From the NCBI RefSeq assembly GCF_037325665.1, contig NC_090251.1, forward strand, positions 19,723,248-19,787,247: a stretch of DNA of 64,000 bases, read 5' to 3'. This stretch comes from Littorina saxatilis. Taxonomy: Eukaryota; Mollusca; Gastropoda; Littorinimorpha; Littorinidae. The notes under the pieces were generated by a model. It ran no database searches, was not told where the DNA came from, and worked only from the letters and a program-made list of their open reading frames with translations. Shown here piece by piece: positions 41,660-54,039 of the stretch. A program made the position numbers and the translations under genes. The first letter of the stretch is position 1. The number at the start of each line of letters is the position of its first letter.

Positions 41660-42898
41660 GATATATATCTGATCAGGAATACTGTTTACTGTACCAAATT
41701 ACTTGGCAAATGTCTAATTCACTCGATTTACAATGTTATGATTTGCTGCAAGTTTCTGAAACAGACTATTGTTTCAAAAACAGACCATAGTTTTGGGGGG
41801 GTTTATAAAAAAAAACTGTACATGTCTAGTTAGGGTCACACAATACTACATATGAAAGAAACCCATTTTTATTCCAGGATATTAGACATTTCACCATGAA
41901 AATGGTTTAGTCGTTTATAAATCTACTTGATTAATTTTGTTGTAGAATTTGTTCATACTTTTTTTTATGTCATGATTTTTAATAAAGTATTTGATCAAAA
42001 AAGAGACGCTGTTGCAAATTGCTAAAATAGCCAGGTTTCTTGTATCAACTGCTTTCATCTGTATTTTTAAGCCCTTTGCAGCCTCTGGCATTAATTTGAG
42101 TGTTCAGGGCGCAACGATAAACGCTAGAAATACTGAGATTAAGAATTCATGTTTTTATCAGACTGCACTCTATTTTTCAAGTCTTGATGATCATGATTAA
42201 TGTTTGCAACCAAAATAGTCAATGAATAAAGGCCCCAAATTCTTCAATTTTGAGGTGCAGTTCAACCAATGTCTGCTCTTTAATTTGTAGGTCATTATTT
42301 AACACCAAAAACAATGAGAAAGACACGTTTGAACTGCAGGTCACAAGGTGAAAGCGTGAAATTTTGTTTCTCCCCCTTCGGGAGTTTCGATTTTCCGTGT
42401 GAGTTACCTTTTCTTAGCTTGATCAGACCGATGACAAGTTTTGCCAAGAGGAAAAAGCAAGCTATTCATTTATTAAACTTGAACTTATCCCTGGTTTTTA
42501 TGTTCTTGTTTAGAGCTCTGAAATATGTCCTCGTGTATTGAATATAAGGTGTTAGTGGTGTCCATTAAACTTCATTGTGCGTGATTGTAGTGAGTCTTTT
42601 TGGAGAGGATTGTAGCAAACCAGTATAATTATGCTACCTGGACCTCCTGTAAAACTCACAAGTGTAACTTACTATAATATCTCAGGATTGTGCTTTGGTC
42701 TCACCCCTATCAATAAAGCAATGTAAAAATCCCAGTTTAAGAAGGAATTGGGAGAAAAGAGTGACCTCTGTCATGTTTTCTCAGAATTTTTGTTGTTGTT
42801 ATTTCATAATGAATAACCGTTGTGTGCAGAGAACTGAATTGCCTTTTCAGTGTCAAATGCGGAAGGTCTATAATGAGATGAAGTTGCATATTATATTA
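41660..42898. other. Intron 3 sequence, unassigned
   Basis: AT-rich with short reading frames only. A possible weak trace of a fifth boxed tract (GGTCACACAAT at about 41835, AACACC at 42303, GGTCACAAGGTG at 42338, GTGGTGTCC at 42556) is not convincing. Confidence 0.4.
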
Positions 42899-43333
42899 TA
42901 CAGTAAAACCTGCATCTAGCGGACCCTTATTTCGGCGGACACCTTTGCATAACGGACAATTCAAGTGAGGACGGATGTATTTTACTCTCAAAAACACCTT
43001 AAAAGAGCGAACACCTCAAAGGCGCGGACGCGGACACCCTTTTTTGGTCCCGATTGGGTTCGTTACTTGTCAACAACGGACAGACCCTTGAAGCAGACAG
43101 CTATGTCAGCTTTTAGCAGACGCTGGTCCGCCATCTTGGTTCTGCAAATACAATCTCGCTGGCGATGTGAACGCGCGAGAAGCTTATTTTGTAAGCCAAT
43201 GACAGCACTTGAAAGAAGTTGATTTTTGTATGGTGCACGCTCATTGGTCGATGCCGTGAACTCACAAACATTTCGGGTTTCTACTTTCTGTACTGTGATG
43301 CATCTTCGTCTCATCCTTCGTCTTCGTCTCATC

Positions 43334-43620
43334 ATGCCAAAACGAAAAATTTTGACTTTAGAAGAGAGAGTCGATGTCATAAAGACCGTTCGAAAAGTTG
43401 CTGATGAGCTGAATTGCGGAAAAACTCAAATTTCCAACATAAAAGCTGATCGAACACAAATTCTCAGTCAGTGGGACTCCGGTGCCAGATCGACGGCAAA
43501 ATGTGTTAAGAGAAGAAAAACAACTTATGATGAGTTGAACGAAGAACTCTTCGAGTGGTTTTCAACAGCTCGATCAAAGAATCTTCCAGTGAATGGCCCA
43601 TTGCTTCAGATAAGAAACCG
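43334..43620 (+). pseudogene. Pogo transposase N-terminus, CENP-B-type helix-turn-helix
   Basis: MPKRKILTLEERVDVIKTVR opens a CENP-B-type N-terminal DNA-binding domain, followed by LNCGKTQISNIKADRTQILS and the start of a second domain, DELNEELFEWFSTARSKNLP then VNGPLL. About 95 residues remain before the CT repeat. The DDD catalytic domain is gone. In the parent family this domain binds the element's ends. Confidence 0.8.
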
Positions 43621-43625
43621 ATTGC

Positions 43626-43626
<1 letters not shown>

Positions 43627-43709
<83 letters not shown>

Positions 43710-43716
43710 CTCTCTC

Positions 43717-43812
<96 letters not shown>
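43627..43812 (+). repeat. CT microsatellite
   Basis: About 185 bp of CT with two short interruptions (near 43707 and 43719), then a C run. Polypurine/polypyrimidine DNA of this length can form a triplex. The Ser/Leu-rich and Arg/Glu-rich frames across it are artefacts. Confidence 0.95.
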
Positions 43813-43814
<2 letters not shown>

Positions 43815-44040
43815 CCCCCTCCTTTTCTTTGAACAAAAACAAAAAAACTTGCGGGCTTCAAAACTTTTGAGTTTTAATAATCACTGTGGCAAAAAAGAAT
43901 CAGTGACTGGTGTTTTTTTTTCCCAAAAAAATGTTGGCATATTCATAAGAAAGGACACCTTGCTACAAAGGACAGTGGCAAGGCTCCCCAAGAGCGTCCT
44001 TTGCTCGCAAGTTTTACTGTAGTGTGGTCTTCTTTCTTTT

Positions 44041-44716
44041 TACATTTAGTCAAATTTTGACTAAATGTTTTAATATAGACTGGGAATCGAGGCGAGGGTG
44101 GTGGTGTATGCGTGTGTGTGTGTTCGTGTGTGCGTGTAGAACGATTCCGAGAAAACTACTGGACCGATCTTCATACTTCACTTGAGAGTTCCTGGGTATG
44201 ATATCCCCAGACGTATTTTTTCTAATTTTTTCGATAAATATCTTGGATGACGTCATATCCGGCTTTTAGTGAAAATTGAGGCCGCACTGTCCCGCCCTCA
44301 TTTTCTACCAAATTAATTGAAATTTTTGTCAAGCAATCTTTGACGAAGTCCGGACTATGGGATTGCATTTCAGCTTGGAAGCTTAAAAATGAGTTAATTA
44401 GTTTGCTCATTAAAGTTGTCATTAAAATCAAATTTTCCGTAACAATGATCGCATTGAATTTTCATCTTTCTCCTGAATTAAAAAATATATAGATATGCCA
44501 TGTTTACTCAAAAAATGTGCTCAGAATGGAAGAAGATAGGTTCAGTAAGTACTACTGTCGCATGCTTCGTGGAGACGTGACCCGCCTCGGTCTTCGGGTT
44601 AGCCGAGACTATCTGAAGGTAGTCACGGCGATGACTGTTCTGTTTTTTTGGTTATTAATCTTTATAGTTTGATAACGACTGACTAAATGTTTTTATATCA
44701 CATCATGCGACTTGTT
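44041..44716 (+). repeat. Abundant caenogastropod repeat, 5' part
   Basis: It starts TACATTTAGTCAAATTTTGA-CTAAATG, an inverted motif, and continues GGGAATCGAGGCGAGGG, GGTGGTGTATGCG with a GT run, then CTACTGGACCGATCTTCAT, TCCTGGGTATGATATCCC and GATGACGTCATATCCGGC. It ends GACTGACTAAATG...GCGACTTG. I recognise it from memory as one of the commonest repeats of periwinkle-type snails. It abuts the pogo element. Confidence 0.65.
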
Positions 44717-44821
44717 TCTCTTTGCATTGGACTGCTGAACAGAAATGTTCTGATACACTGAAGTGTATAGGTAGATCAAACGCTGTTGCATAAGATGAAG
44801 CAGTGCAAATTGTTGTTGCAG

Positions 44822-45139
44822 GTGCACCAGCGATCATGTGAAAAGCAGGTTGAGTTTGTAGCATCCTTGCTGTCAGCGGCTCTCAAGACAAAGAAACCAG
44901 TGGTGCTGGTTTCCACAAAGCAGGATGAAGCCGATGAACAGATTATGAAAGATGTGGAACGTTTGCTTGCCCGACGAGAATTCAAAGGGACTGTACAGTT
45001 AGTCGAAACTTCTGCTCATGAAAATGTCAATATTGAGGCAGCATTCATGTTACTGGCCCACCTGATTGATCGCAGTAAGCCACGATTCAAAATATTACCC
45101 TATGTGGATGCTGCACGCCAGCGTCGAGAAATTTGTCAG
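44822..45139 (+). CDS. ARHGAP35: p190RhoGAP, coding exon 4
   Basis: The acceptor TGTTGTTGCAG ends at 44821 and the donor GTGAGC starts at 45140. 106 codons, phase 0 at both ends. KKPVVLVSTKQDEAD holds the G4-type TKxD (residues 197-200 of the joined protein) and QLVETSAHENVN the G5-type ETSA. IDRSKPRFKILPYVDA matches vertebrate IDKSRGKTKIIPYFEA. This ends the GTPase-like domain and leads into the FF domains. Confidence 0.96.
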
Positions 45140-45225
45140 GTGAGCTGCAATGTAGAGAAAAAAAAAGATAGAAATATCAATAGCTGTACATGTTTTCAGA
45201 CTGACTGATGAGTTGTTCTTTGCTA

Positions 45226-46928
45226 TTGGTGACCAAACAGTGGAAACTTACTGAAATTTTCAAAATGCAGCTACAACCTGGAAAATACTATTCCTGTCAA
45301 GTGGAGCCCTTGTATTATTTGAGTCTAAAAAGAAAATGTCAGGAACTTTTATGGTTCGGACAAAAAAGCAGACTGACTGGTGGGGGTCACAATGGAGTAA
45401 CCTGCAGTACTTTGCGACACCAAATTTACACAGCATATCTATAAACTAATTCTGTGAAACAATTTGAGTAAACTCCATGAAAACAGAGTGTTTGCTGTTA
45501 GTTTGTCATGTATTGAAGAATTTTTGATGTACAGTTTAGTGTTGTTAGGTTCAGTAATTTTGTGACACCGTTTGCAGGTTACCTTGTAGTTTGATCTTTT
45601 TGTGGCAACACAACTGCTTACAGCAGGGCAGGGATATTTTGGTCAGTGATTGTTTAAAAGGGTGTAACTTGGAATACCTACAGATTATTAGAATCAAATG
45701 CAAACTACTGCTCAAATGTATCAAAACAGAAAGAGGTAACCTGCAAATCACGCGACACCAAATTGCCAATACTTGTGCATGTATTACGCTGTACTGGTGC
45801 AATCAATCAAATTATGCTACAAATGAATGTTATAAAGGAGACAATACCAACACAAACAGTTCTGCAACTGTATTGCCAAAAAACAGCGAAGAGTGCCACC
45901 TAAACTTCGCAGAACTATTATCTGTGGTCACCTGCGTACGAATGAAACCATTCGAGAATGGCCGGACGCTGCATAGCTCCCGATAATTTTTAAGTCCTGT
46001 GCTCTAAAATAACCATACTATCAACTTTAACATCAATAATTTTACGAAGTAAGCATTAAGGAAACTTGTGCAACTTACCTGCACTTTCAGTTTTCGCAAA
46101 ATCAATGCGATACGGTTGATTTTCAGGACGAAACCGCGGTGGCACAGAGACATTTCGCGTGAAAGTAACCTGCGAACAGAGTTACCTCGCTTCTGTGACA
46201 CGTCATCAATTTTGCCGTACACAAACTTTTCTATGTAGTACACAAAGCTCGGGACATCATCACTATTTGTGTGTTTACCCTGCCGTCTTCCGGACTGAGG
46301 CCGCACGAGAACAATCCATGCTCAACTGCGCGAGCGAAGAAATGAAAATCGGGGTAACCTGGCGAACGTTTGTGACGGCAGATACGAAAGTCACCGTTGC
46401 GAGGTACACGGATGTATATTCACGCGACCAAATATCTTCATCTATCGATAATGATGCCATGATTTGAAAATAAAAATGTGTGTTTGCCTTCCTGGCGCTC
46501 AGGCCGGCAAATTGTCTTTCTTCAGTGGATCGGATTTGTGACGCCGCGTGTTCGAAGGTTACCAGTTTTTTATCGGACGCAGCACGCGAGCAGGAGAGGG
46601 TCAGTTGTCCAAATAAGATTTTGTGCAGTTTAATCCAAGTATAAGTTATCGTTGAATGATAACAGTTATCCTTTCTAGAGCAGCTGTCGGTTTGAAATGT
46701 GTTGTGAACATGGCAGGGGTCTGTCATTCCACGTTTTGGCCGCCATTTTGTGAACAAAAAACGAAAACAAGCAGGAATAAGTGCTACTTCTGTCATATTA
46801 TTTTCCTTCATGGTGATTTTGTTGATACTGCTACATCAGTAGAATGCAGTAATTATCTTATTTTGTCACCATCATTCCCCGTAATTTAAAAAATTGATTT
46901 TACTTGATGTCACCCACCGCAGTCACCA
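45226..46928. repeat. Tract C: ~180-bp phased boxes
   Basis: The box combines GGTAACCTGC and GCGACACC or GTGACACC. Core positions are 45228 (partial), 45397, 45578 (minus), 45736, 45926, 46074 (partial), 46165, 46354, 46557 (minus), and weak ones near 46725 and 46909-46922. Most steps are 148-204 bp. The best copies are 45395-45421, 45560-45584 and 45733-45760. Ends may be the loosely inverted GACTGGTGGGGGTCACAA (45373) and TGTCACCCACCGCAGTC (46908), which is weak. It fills intron 4 of p190RhoGAP. No coding frame. Confidence 0.65.
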
Positions 46929-47197
46929 TTAGCGAAGAACAACTCTGATAGTGTCTTATATTTGGACGAGATAGGTCAAATGCTGTAGAGCAAAAGATGT
47001 CGCTTGAAGAAAAACAGTTTTTGCTTTTCTTTGTTCTGGTTTGCTTTTGTTTTAGGCAGTTTCCAGTCAATGGTGTACATGTAGAGGTAAGCAGGATAAT
47101 AACTATAAAACTTTCTTATGTTCAGAAACATTGACAGGTAAGTCTGTTTTGTTATACAGGTCCACTGTAACCTTTATCGTCTATAATGTTGTTTTAG

Positions 47198-47466
47198 GTT
47201 GCAACTGAAGCATATCGTCGTCTCTTGAGAAGCAACATCAGTGATCCTCGCACACTGTGGAACAGTGCTCGACGCCGGCTTCAGGCCGAGCATGACTTTG
47301 CTCACTATGTTGACTTGTTCGGCACTGACCAGGCTCGCAAGGAGTTCCGCCGACACATCAAGCACTTACGGGATGAACAGGTTCGCTTACGTGAACACCA
47401 TTACCTGCAGCAGTTGCCACGACTTCTCAAACACTACTTGCCAGATGCTGAATCTGTAGCTGACAG
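47198..47466 (+). CDS. ARHGAP35: p190RhoGAP, coding exon 5 (FF domain 1)
   Basis: The acceptor TGTTGTTTTAG ends at 47197 and the donor GTAATG starts at 47467. 89 codons plus two bases read VATEAYRRLLRSNISDPRTL, WNSARRRLQAEHDFAHYVDL, FGTDQARKEFRRHIKHLRDE, then HHYLQQLPRLLKHYLPDAES. This corresponds to the first FF domain (tryptophan of TLW and the phenylalanine of KEF are the conserved core positions) and the linker after it. FF domains of p190 bind TFII-I and other partners (family knowledge). Confidence 0.95.
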
Positions 47467-47629
47467 GTAATGATAACCTTGACCTCTGTGTGTGTGCTGA
47501 AATTGTGTGTGTGTGTACCGTATGATTGTTTGTTGCATACTGTAGAGACATAAATGGCCTTTAAAATTATGTAAATTAATTGTTTAAATTTCATCATAAA
47601 CAGGCTCATCTATGCACCTGTATATATAG

Positions 47630-47870
47630 GTTACACACTCCGAGTTCTGATTATCTTGCATATTTTCCCGAGGGTCGATTTTCAGGTATTACCGAGCCTT
47701 TGGCGAGGTAATACCTGAAAATCAACCCGAAGGAAAATATGCAAGATATTCAGGACGAGGTGTGTAAGCTATTTATCCCTTTACTCCGACGTTTTCATTA
47801 AAAACACTTACTTTTTCCACTAAAACCTGCCCGTGCCTGTTTTCAGCTTGCCAAAAGCCTCCGCAGTCGA
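47630..47870. repeat. Fold-back element, copy 2
   Basis: GGTTACACACTCCGAGTTCT, then arms TTGCATATTTTCCCGAGGGT / ACCCGAAGGAAAATATGCAA around GAGCCTTTGGCGAGG. It is the reverse complement of 14700-14947, including flanking CTTTACTCCGACGTTTTCAT. Confidence 0.85.
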
Positions 47871-48599
47871 AATTCATGTCAATGAATTCATGCGCAAAGC
47901 TAGTTCCCATTTGTCAGCATAATGGACGGCGTCATTTGACTTGTATGTGGACATTCAGTCATTCATATTGCTTATAAAAAGGTCTGCTATCTGCTTTTAC
48001 ATTTTGAAAGTCATTTTAAAATATCCCTGTGTATATTTGACATTGGCTTTCGTTATACTCAATTCGGCATACCGGGTTTATATTTTTACCAGAATTGCGC
48101 ACGATAATGGCAGCGCAACAAATTCAGTTCGGGCCGTGCTGGTTTGATCGTTGACCCAAGTCAGTTCGCATGCAGTGTTACTTTTTGTCAGTCGGGGATA
48201 GAAATGTTGGCTGTCATCGCGCTGTTCTGTTTCGGTTTTCACACGTGGATCACTTACATATTCAGTTGTCGGGTTTAGGTGAGCCAAAGCTTCAATACTT
48301 CGCCTGTTGTAGACGTTAAGCAATAAAGCTTGGAAGTTGTATGTCGGCACTGAGAGTCGGTCGCGGTACATCGCTTTCTACTTTGTCCCGGTCTTGAGTT
48401 TGAACACCTAAGGTTGGCTACATCTAACACCTCACATCCTCTTCTCTTCCCCATATATCTTAACTGTATCTCCAACTTCTTTTCGTCTTCTTTTCATTTT
48501 GATGTCACTCCCTCATTTGTCGCTGAACCCCGCAGTTTACTCGACTCGGATTCACACAAGCTCGTCTAGCAGACGACAGTTCGAACAGTCTTGAACAGC

Positions 48600-48600
<1 letters not shown>
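47871..48600. other. Intron 5 sequence, unassigned
   Basis: No family recognised; short frames only. Confidence 0.4.
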
Positions 48601-49466
<866 letters not shown>

Positions 49467-50285
49467 TTTTGACTCACATGCGAAGCAAAAGTGAGTCTAT
49501 GTACTCACCCGAGTCGTCCGTCCGTCCGTCCGTCCGTCCCGGCGTCCGTCCGTCCGTCCGGAAAACTTTAACGTTGGATTTTCTTGGACACTATTAAGTC
49601 TATCAACACCTGATGTGGCCTGATGGTGTATGGTTACAAGATCTCAGAAAACATGTGCGGCAACTTGACCTCACTTCAAGTTCAAGGTCACAGGGGCCGT
49701 AATTGTTGTCTTAAAAACGACCATTTTTCACATTTTCGCATTTTCTCTGAAGTTTTTGAGATTTAATACCTCACCTATATATGATATATAGGGCAAAGTA
49801 AGCCCCATCTTTTGATACCAGTTTGGTTTACCTTGCTTCAAGGTCAAGGTCACAGGAGCTCTTCAAAGTTGGATTGTATACATATTTTGAAGTGACCTTG
49901 ACCCTGAACTATGGAAGATAACTGTTTCAAACTTAAAAATTATGTGGGGCACATGTTATGCTTTCATCATGAGACACATTTGGTCACATATGATCAAGGT
50001 CAAGGTCACTTTGACCCTTATGAAATGTGACCAAAATAAGGTAGTGAACCACTAAAAGTGACCATATATCATGGTAGAAAGAGCCAATAAGCACCATTGT
50101 ACTTCCTATGTCTTGAATTAACAGCTTTGTGTTGCATGACCTTGGATGACCTTGACCTTGAGTCAAGGTCACATGTATTTTGGTAGGAAAAATGTGTAAA
50201 GCAGTTCTTAGTGTATGATGTCATTGCTAGGTTTAGTTAAGGTCAAGGTCAAGCATGTGAGTCGTATGGGCTTTGCCCTTCTTGT
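49467..50285. mobile_element. GACTCACATGC-ended element rich in TCAAGGTCA
   Basis: The left end is TGACTCACATGCGAAGC (49470 on). The right end GCATGTGAGTC (50255-50265), followed by GGGCTTTGCCCTTCTTG, makes short inverted ends. A GTCC repeat is near 49515-49560. The interior has at least ten exact TCAAGGTCA 9-mers on the two strands (for example 49682, 49838, 49993, 50140-50170, 50240). Non-coding. Diverged relatives are at 6588-7040 and 39493-39534. Confidence 0.7.
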
Positions 50286-50299
50286 TTATACGTAGTATA

Positions 50300-51581
50300 C
50301 AGTGGAGTCCAGCTATAACGAACCTGGGTATAACGAAATCCCGCTTTTAACGAACTGCCATTGATTTCCCGGCAGACAGCCTTCTATTTCTTACTTGTTA
50401 CTTTCCGACTACAACGAACCTTTTGAACTCATTTGCATAACGAACCCCTCTTATAACAAACACGTTTTCATCGCCCCAGAGCCGTTTTGTCTCTAAAAGT
50501 CACAAGGCTACAACGAACTGATGTCAATAATTGTCTCCAAAGACAAAAATACACAAACACAAGTGCACATCGCGTGATGAGCGAACTCTGAACAAACTGC
50601 GGGAGGTGCACGGAACAGCCACAGCCACTGTGTTTTCACTATTCCAATCAGCTGCTAAGCTATGACTGTGCTCAGTACACACCAGTACACATCGGGCACA
50701 AACACGTTTTCATCGCCCCAGAGCCGCTTTGTCTCTAAAAGTCACAAGGCTACAACGATCTGCATCTGCGTGTGCGGCGAGATCACAGGGCAGCTGGGTG
50801 GCCTTGTTTATAGACACTCAGCGACCTTCTTCCCAGGGGTCATTGACCTAGTTTTAGCTATGAGAGGTGGTTCTCCTTTCATATATGGCTGGGGGAAGGG
50901 AGAGAGAGAGAGGGGGGTAGCTGGCTAAACTCAGTGGGGTGTCTGGTGTCACTGTCAGCAGGAAGATCATTGGAGAGAAATAGAGAGGTGCACTCTTCCA
51001 CACAGTTTCCAAGCATAAGTTGTCACGGCTTTAGGGTAGGCAGCGAGGGAGAGTGAGAGCGGTGTTCTGTTTAGTGTATTTCCGACTGAAGAGTGAAAAG
51101 TCACTGCCACAAGATCGGCATGCAGTCAATAAAGCCAGACAAAAAGAAAATAAATAACTTGATTATGACATGCAGCTCTATGCTGCTTTTTATTCAAACT
51201 GGTTTTCAAGGTTATTCTCGCAAAGCATCTGCACATGTGCCTCTGTGCTGTGTTTGTGTGGCTGCTTTCGTATATCAGTGCATGGTGAGTGCGGTCACTG
51301 CCTTGAGGATTTATTTTATCTCTTCTTTTCAACACCATTCATACAAATCATTTTTTACAGAACGTTTAAAGAAATATTAGGAGTTTGTTGTTATTGTTTA
51401 GTAGCCACAAGAAGTGGTTAGCATAGACTCAATCCTGTTGTTTGTGTGTCTCTGTGTGAGTGTATGAGGGAGGGGGTGGTGTGGTCACCCCTCTCGTGAG
51501 GTTGAAAACTCTACAGCGAATTACTGATATAACGAACTAAAATGCATCTACCTTGAGATTCGTTGTACCCGGACTCCACTG
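50300..51581. mobile_element. Pogo/Tigger-type MITE
   Basis: CAGTGGAGTCCAGCTATAAC at the left and GTTGTACCCGGACTCCACTG at the right are inverted and bounded by TA (50298-50299 and 51582-51583). The interior repeats the ATAACGAAC / CAACGAACC string. A stretch near 50460-50520 recurs at 50700-50760. Non-coding. The same family occurs at 37500-37949. Confidence 0.85.
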
Positions 51582-51769
51582 TAGTTTGAAATGGTTTTAA
51601 GATGGTAGTCTTGTTTTCACATGTATCTGCTGTTTGGAATGTTAATAAATTTACCCAGAGATATTTTTTACGACATCAATTGACCACTGGACTGTATTTT
51701 TGTTTTGCTCCTTTTGTTTGTGTAGGAAATACTTGCATCATCATCACTCACTGTGAGTATCATGATTAT

Positions 51770-51836
51770 TATATTACTATTATTATTGTTGTTGTTGTTG
51801 TTGTCGTTGTCATCATCACCATCATCATCATTGTTA
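51770..51836 (+). repeat. ATT/GTT/CAT trinucleotide stretch next to an exon
   Basis: Imperfect trinucleotide repeats end about 25 bp before the exon 6 acceptor, where the polypyrimidine tract would be. Confidence 0.8.
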
Positions 51837-51859
51837 CCATTCATGTGGTTCTGTTTCAG

Positions 51860-52078
51860 GAGTTGGCAGACCATTCAACGCAACATGCAGGGTCACCCTG
51901 ATTTTTCTAGTCATTTTTTGGAGGTGTGCCAACATGGAGAATCTTGGAAACAGACAGAGGATTTTCTTGACAATACAGAAGAACAAAGGATTCCTTATGA
52001 TTTGCTCAATTCAACTGAAGCAGAAGAGTGCTTTAGAAACCATGTTCATGAACTTCAAACTGTGGAAAGGAAAAAAGA
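51860..52078 (+). CDS. ARHGAP35: p190RhoGAP, coding exon 6 (FF domain 2)
   Basis: The acceptor TGGTTCTGTTTCAG ends at 51859 and the donor GTATGT starts at 52079. After completing an arginine codon it reads SWQTIQRNMQGHPDFSSHFL, then EDFLDNTEEQRIPYDLLNST, and ECFRNHVHELQTVERKKE. This matches vertebrate FLKWFVVLEE...[32 protein letters not shown], the second FF domain. It leaves in phase 2. The next exon (third FF domain) is not found before 64000, so the following intron is longer than 11.9 kb. Confidence 0.94.
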
Positions 52079-53640
52079 GTATGTTTGACCACCTCAGTTT
52101 CTATTTGATTGTTAAAAAGAGTAGAGCTTCTGACACAGGACTAGCCTGATTTATTCTCACACAACTATGCCGTCTCTTCCGTTCTCAATTGTTCTTGTAT
52201 TTTTATTTGCCGAAGAAGACTTTTCAGTTGAAACATTCGGTTTTTATTTGTGTATTGAGTCAACTGTTAGTGTTATAGTGAGTCCAGTTTTCTTTGTTTC
52301 TGTTTTGTGACTAAGGTGACTTTTTGCGCAAGTGTTCGACCACTCTTTCATAATCCCTGTTTTTTTATGACCTTCATCAAATAATGTTAAGGTCACTCTG
52401 TCCGAAAAATAAAATACTCTGACAGAGCACTTTCTTGGAAACTTTGAATCAAATTAGGTTGAGACGTTTTAGGAATGCAGAGTAGTTGTCCATCCTGATA
52501 TCCCTTCCACCTGTACTTGCGTTGTTTGGATACCAAGGCAGATAACTGACATTGTCATCATTTTCACGAGTTTTCATTCACAAGCACCTGGGAAATAAAT
52601 CTCATGTTCCCCATGCAATAAATCCCCGGTTACCATAGTTGCAGGAAGCAGGTTATACATGGATAATCAAAAGCAAACCCAATAGAAACGCTCAGGGATT
52701 CTTCGGCTCTTTTCATTGGCGTTTCCCCAGACCTAAACAGACGACACGACACTGCAAAGTTCCAAAAACGAACTGGCAAACTGGCAAAAGTAAACAAAAA
52801 ACAAAACTACTTCATGAAAGGTCATAAATTCATCACAAACAAATGAAACCTACCGATATGTTTTGTCTTCTTACAAAGTCATGGAGTGCGTGTATCTGTG
52901 TTTCGATACACAGACGTTCGTGTTTAGTTCAAGTCAAACCAATTGACCCCTGACACAAATTTTGACCCGTGCACAAGACGTTGTATCGATAAACGAAGCG
53001 CAAATAAGAAATAATAATAAAAGCAAAGAAAATAGCAACAAGATATGCAAACATCTAACAAAGCCGAGCAAGCAGAATGACAGGTCTAATGAAAAACAAA
53101 GAGGCACTGAGTCAGAAACAAGATCGCGATTCTTTCCTTCGCTGCACGACGCAAATCTTCTGTGACCTTTGACCCAACGTAGCTTCCACATTTGATCACT
53201 AAGCTTAATATTTACATCTGAAAGCCGAGGGAGTGGAATACCGAGATGAACCTACAGAACTGTGCATCCTCAAACCTGACATATTCATCACAACATTTTA
53301 TGAACTCAAAAACATAGAAAGTTGCTTTCACACGCCAGCTTTGATTGCCAGTGGTTATCAAAACGGAACTCGTGTGGTTATCAAAACGGAACTCGTGTTT
53401 CAAAGCATGGCTCCCTGTGTTGATTTTGCACTTATTTTCTCACTACCAAAATGATGACAAAAACGATGTTTGGTGGTTTGTTGTCAGACCAGCATTTTTT
53501 TTTTTTTTTTGTCTTGCCAAGCACATCATTGTGGGGCTTTTAATCAATAACATGCATCCGTCTACAATGTATCATCATTCATCTATCAACATTTGTAATA
53601 AATATGTAAATGGCAAGTATATAAGACATATATATATATA
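52079..53640. other. Intron 6, first part, unassigned
   Basis: GCCGAAGAAGACTTTTCAGTTGAAAC at 52209-52234 resembles the 3' region of a retroelement. A perfect 23-bp tandem duplication (unit GGTTATCAAAACGGAACTCG-TGT) lies at 53354-53399. Nothing else recognised. Confidence 0.45.
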
Positions 53641-53644
53641 TATA

Positions 53645-54001
53645 CTAGAATGAATACCCGCTTCGCCGGGTAGCCGGCTTCGCCGGGAAGAAGGACTTAG
53701 AGCCGTACGCCGGCTTCGCCGGGTCCGAACAATGGACCCGCCAAGCTTAGGTCCCTCCCAGATTCGTGGAATGGGAACAGCACGAAAATGATTCAGTGGC
53801 CATAATGCCATTCCTGACCATATCGAGTCCCATCCTTGTCGACGAATGTAACCGTGTTAATCACCTTTGGAGGCGAACTCCACTCAAACAGGACTGAGCA
53901 AGTTATGGCTTCTCAAAGGAAGGCCAGTACATTAAATTACACAAAAGCCGCCAGACCACATCACAAACAGAACTGAACAATGCACAGGTGTTGCTCACAT
54001 A

Positions 54002-54039
<38 letters not shown>

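Larger units (their letters stand above)
42901..44019 (+). mobile_element. Pogo/Tigger element with internal collapse
   Basis: The ends CAGTAAAACCTGCATCTAGC and ...GCTCGCAAGTTTTACTG are inverted over about 25 bp and flanked by TA (42899-42900 and 44020-44021). A plus-strand transposase start (43334) runs into a CT microsatellite (43627-43812) that has replaced the catalytic region. The element is non-autonomous. Confidence 0.88.

Noticed and set aside
41660-42898. Fifth boxed tract
   Set aside because: Only scattered GGTCAC/ACACC strings without a consistent box or step. I could not separate it from chance.
43574-43861. Arg/Glu repeat protein on the minus strand
   Set aside because: It is the translation of a CT/GA microsatellite.
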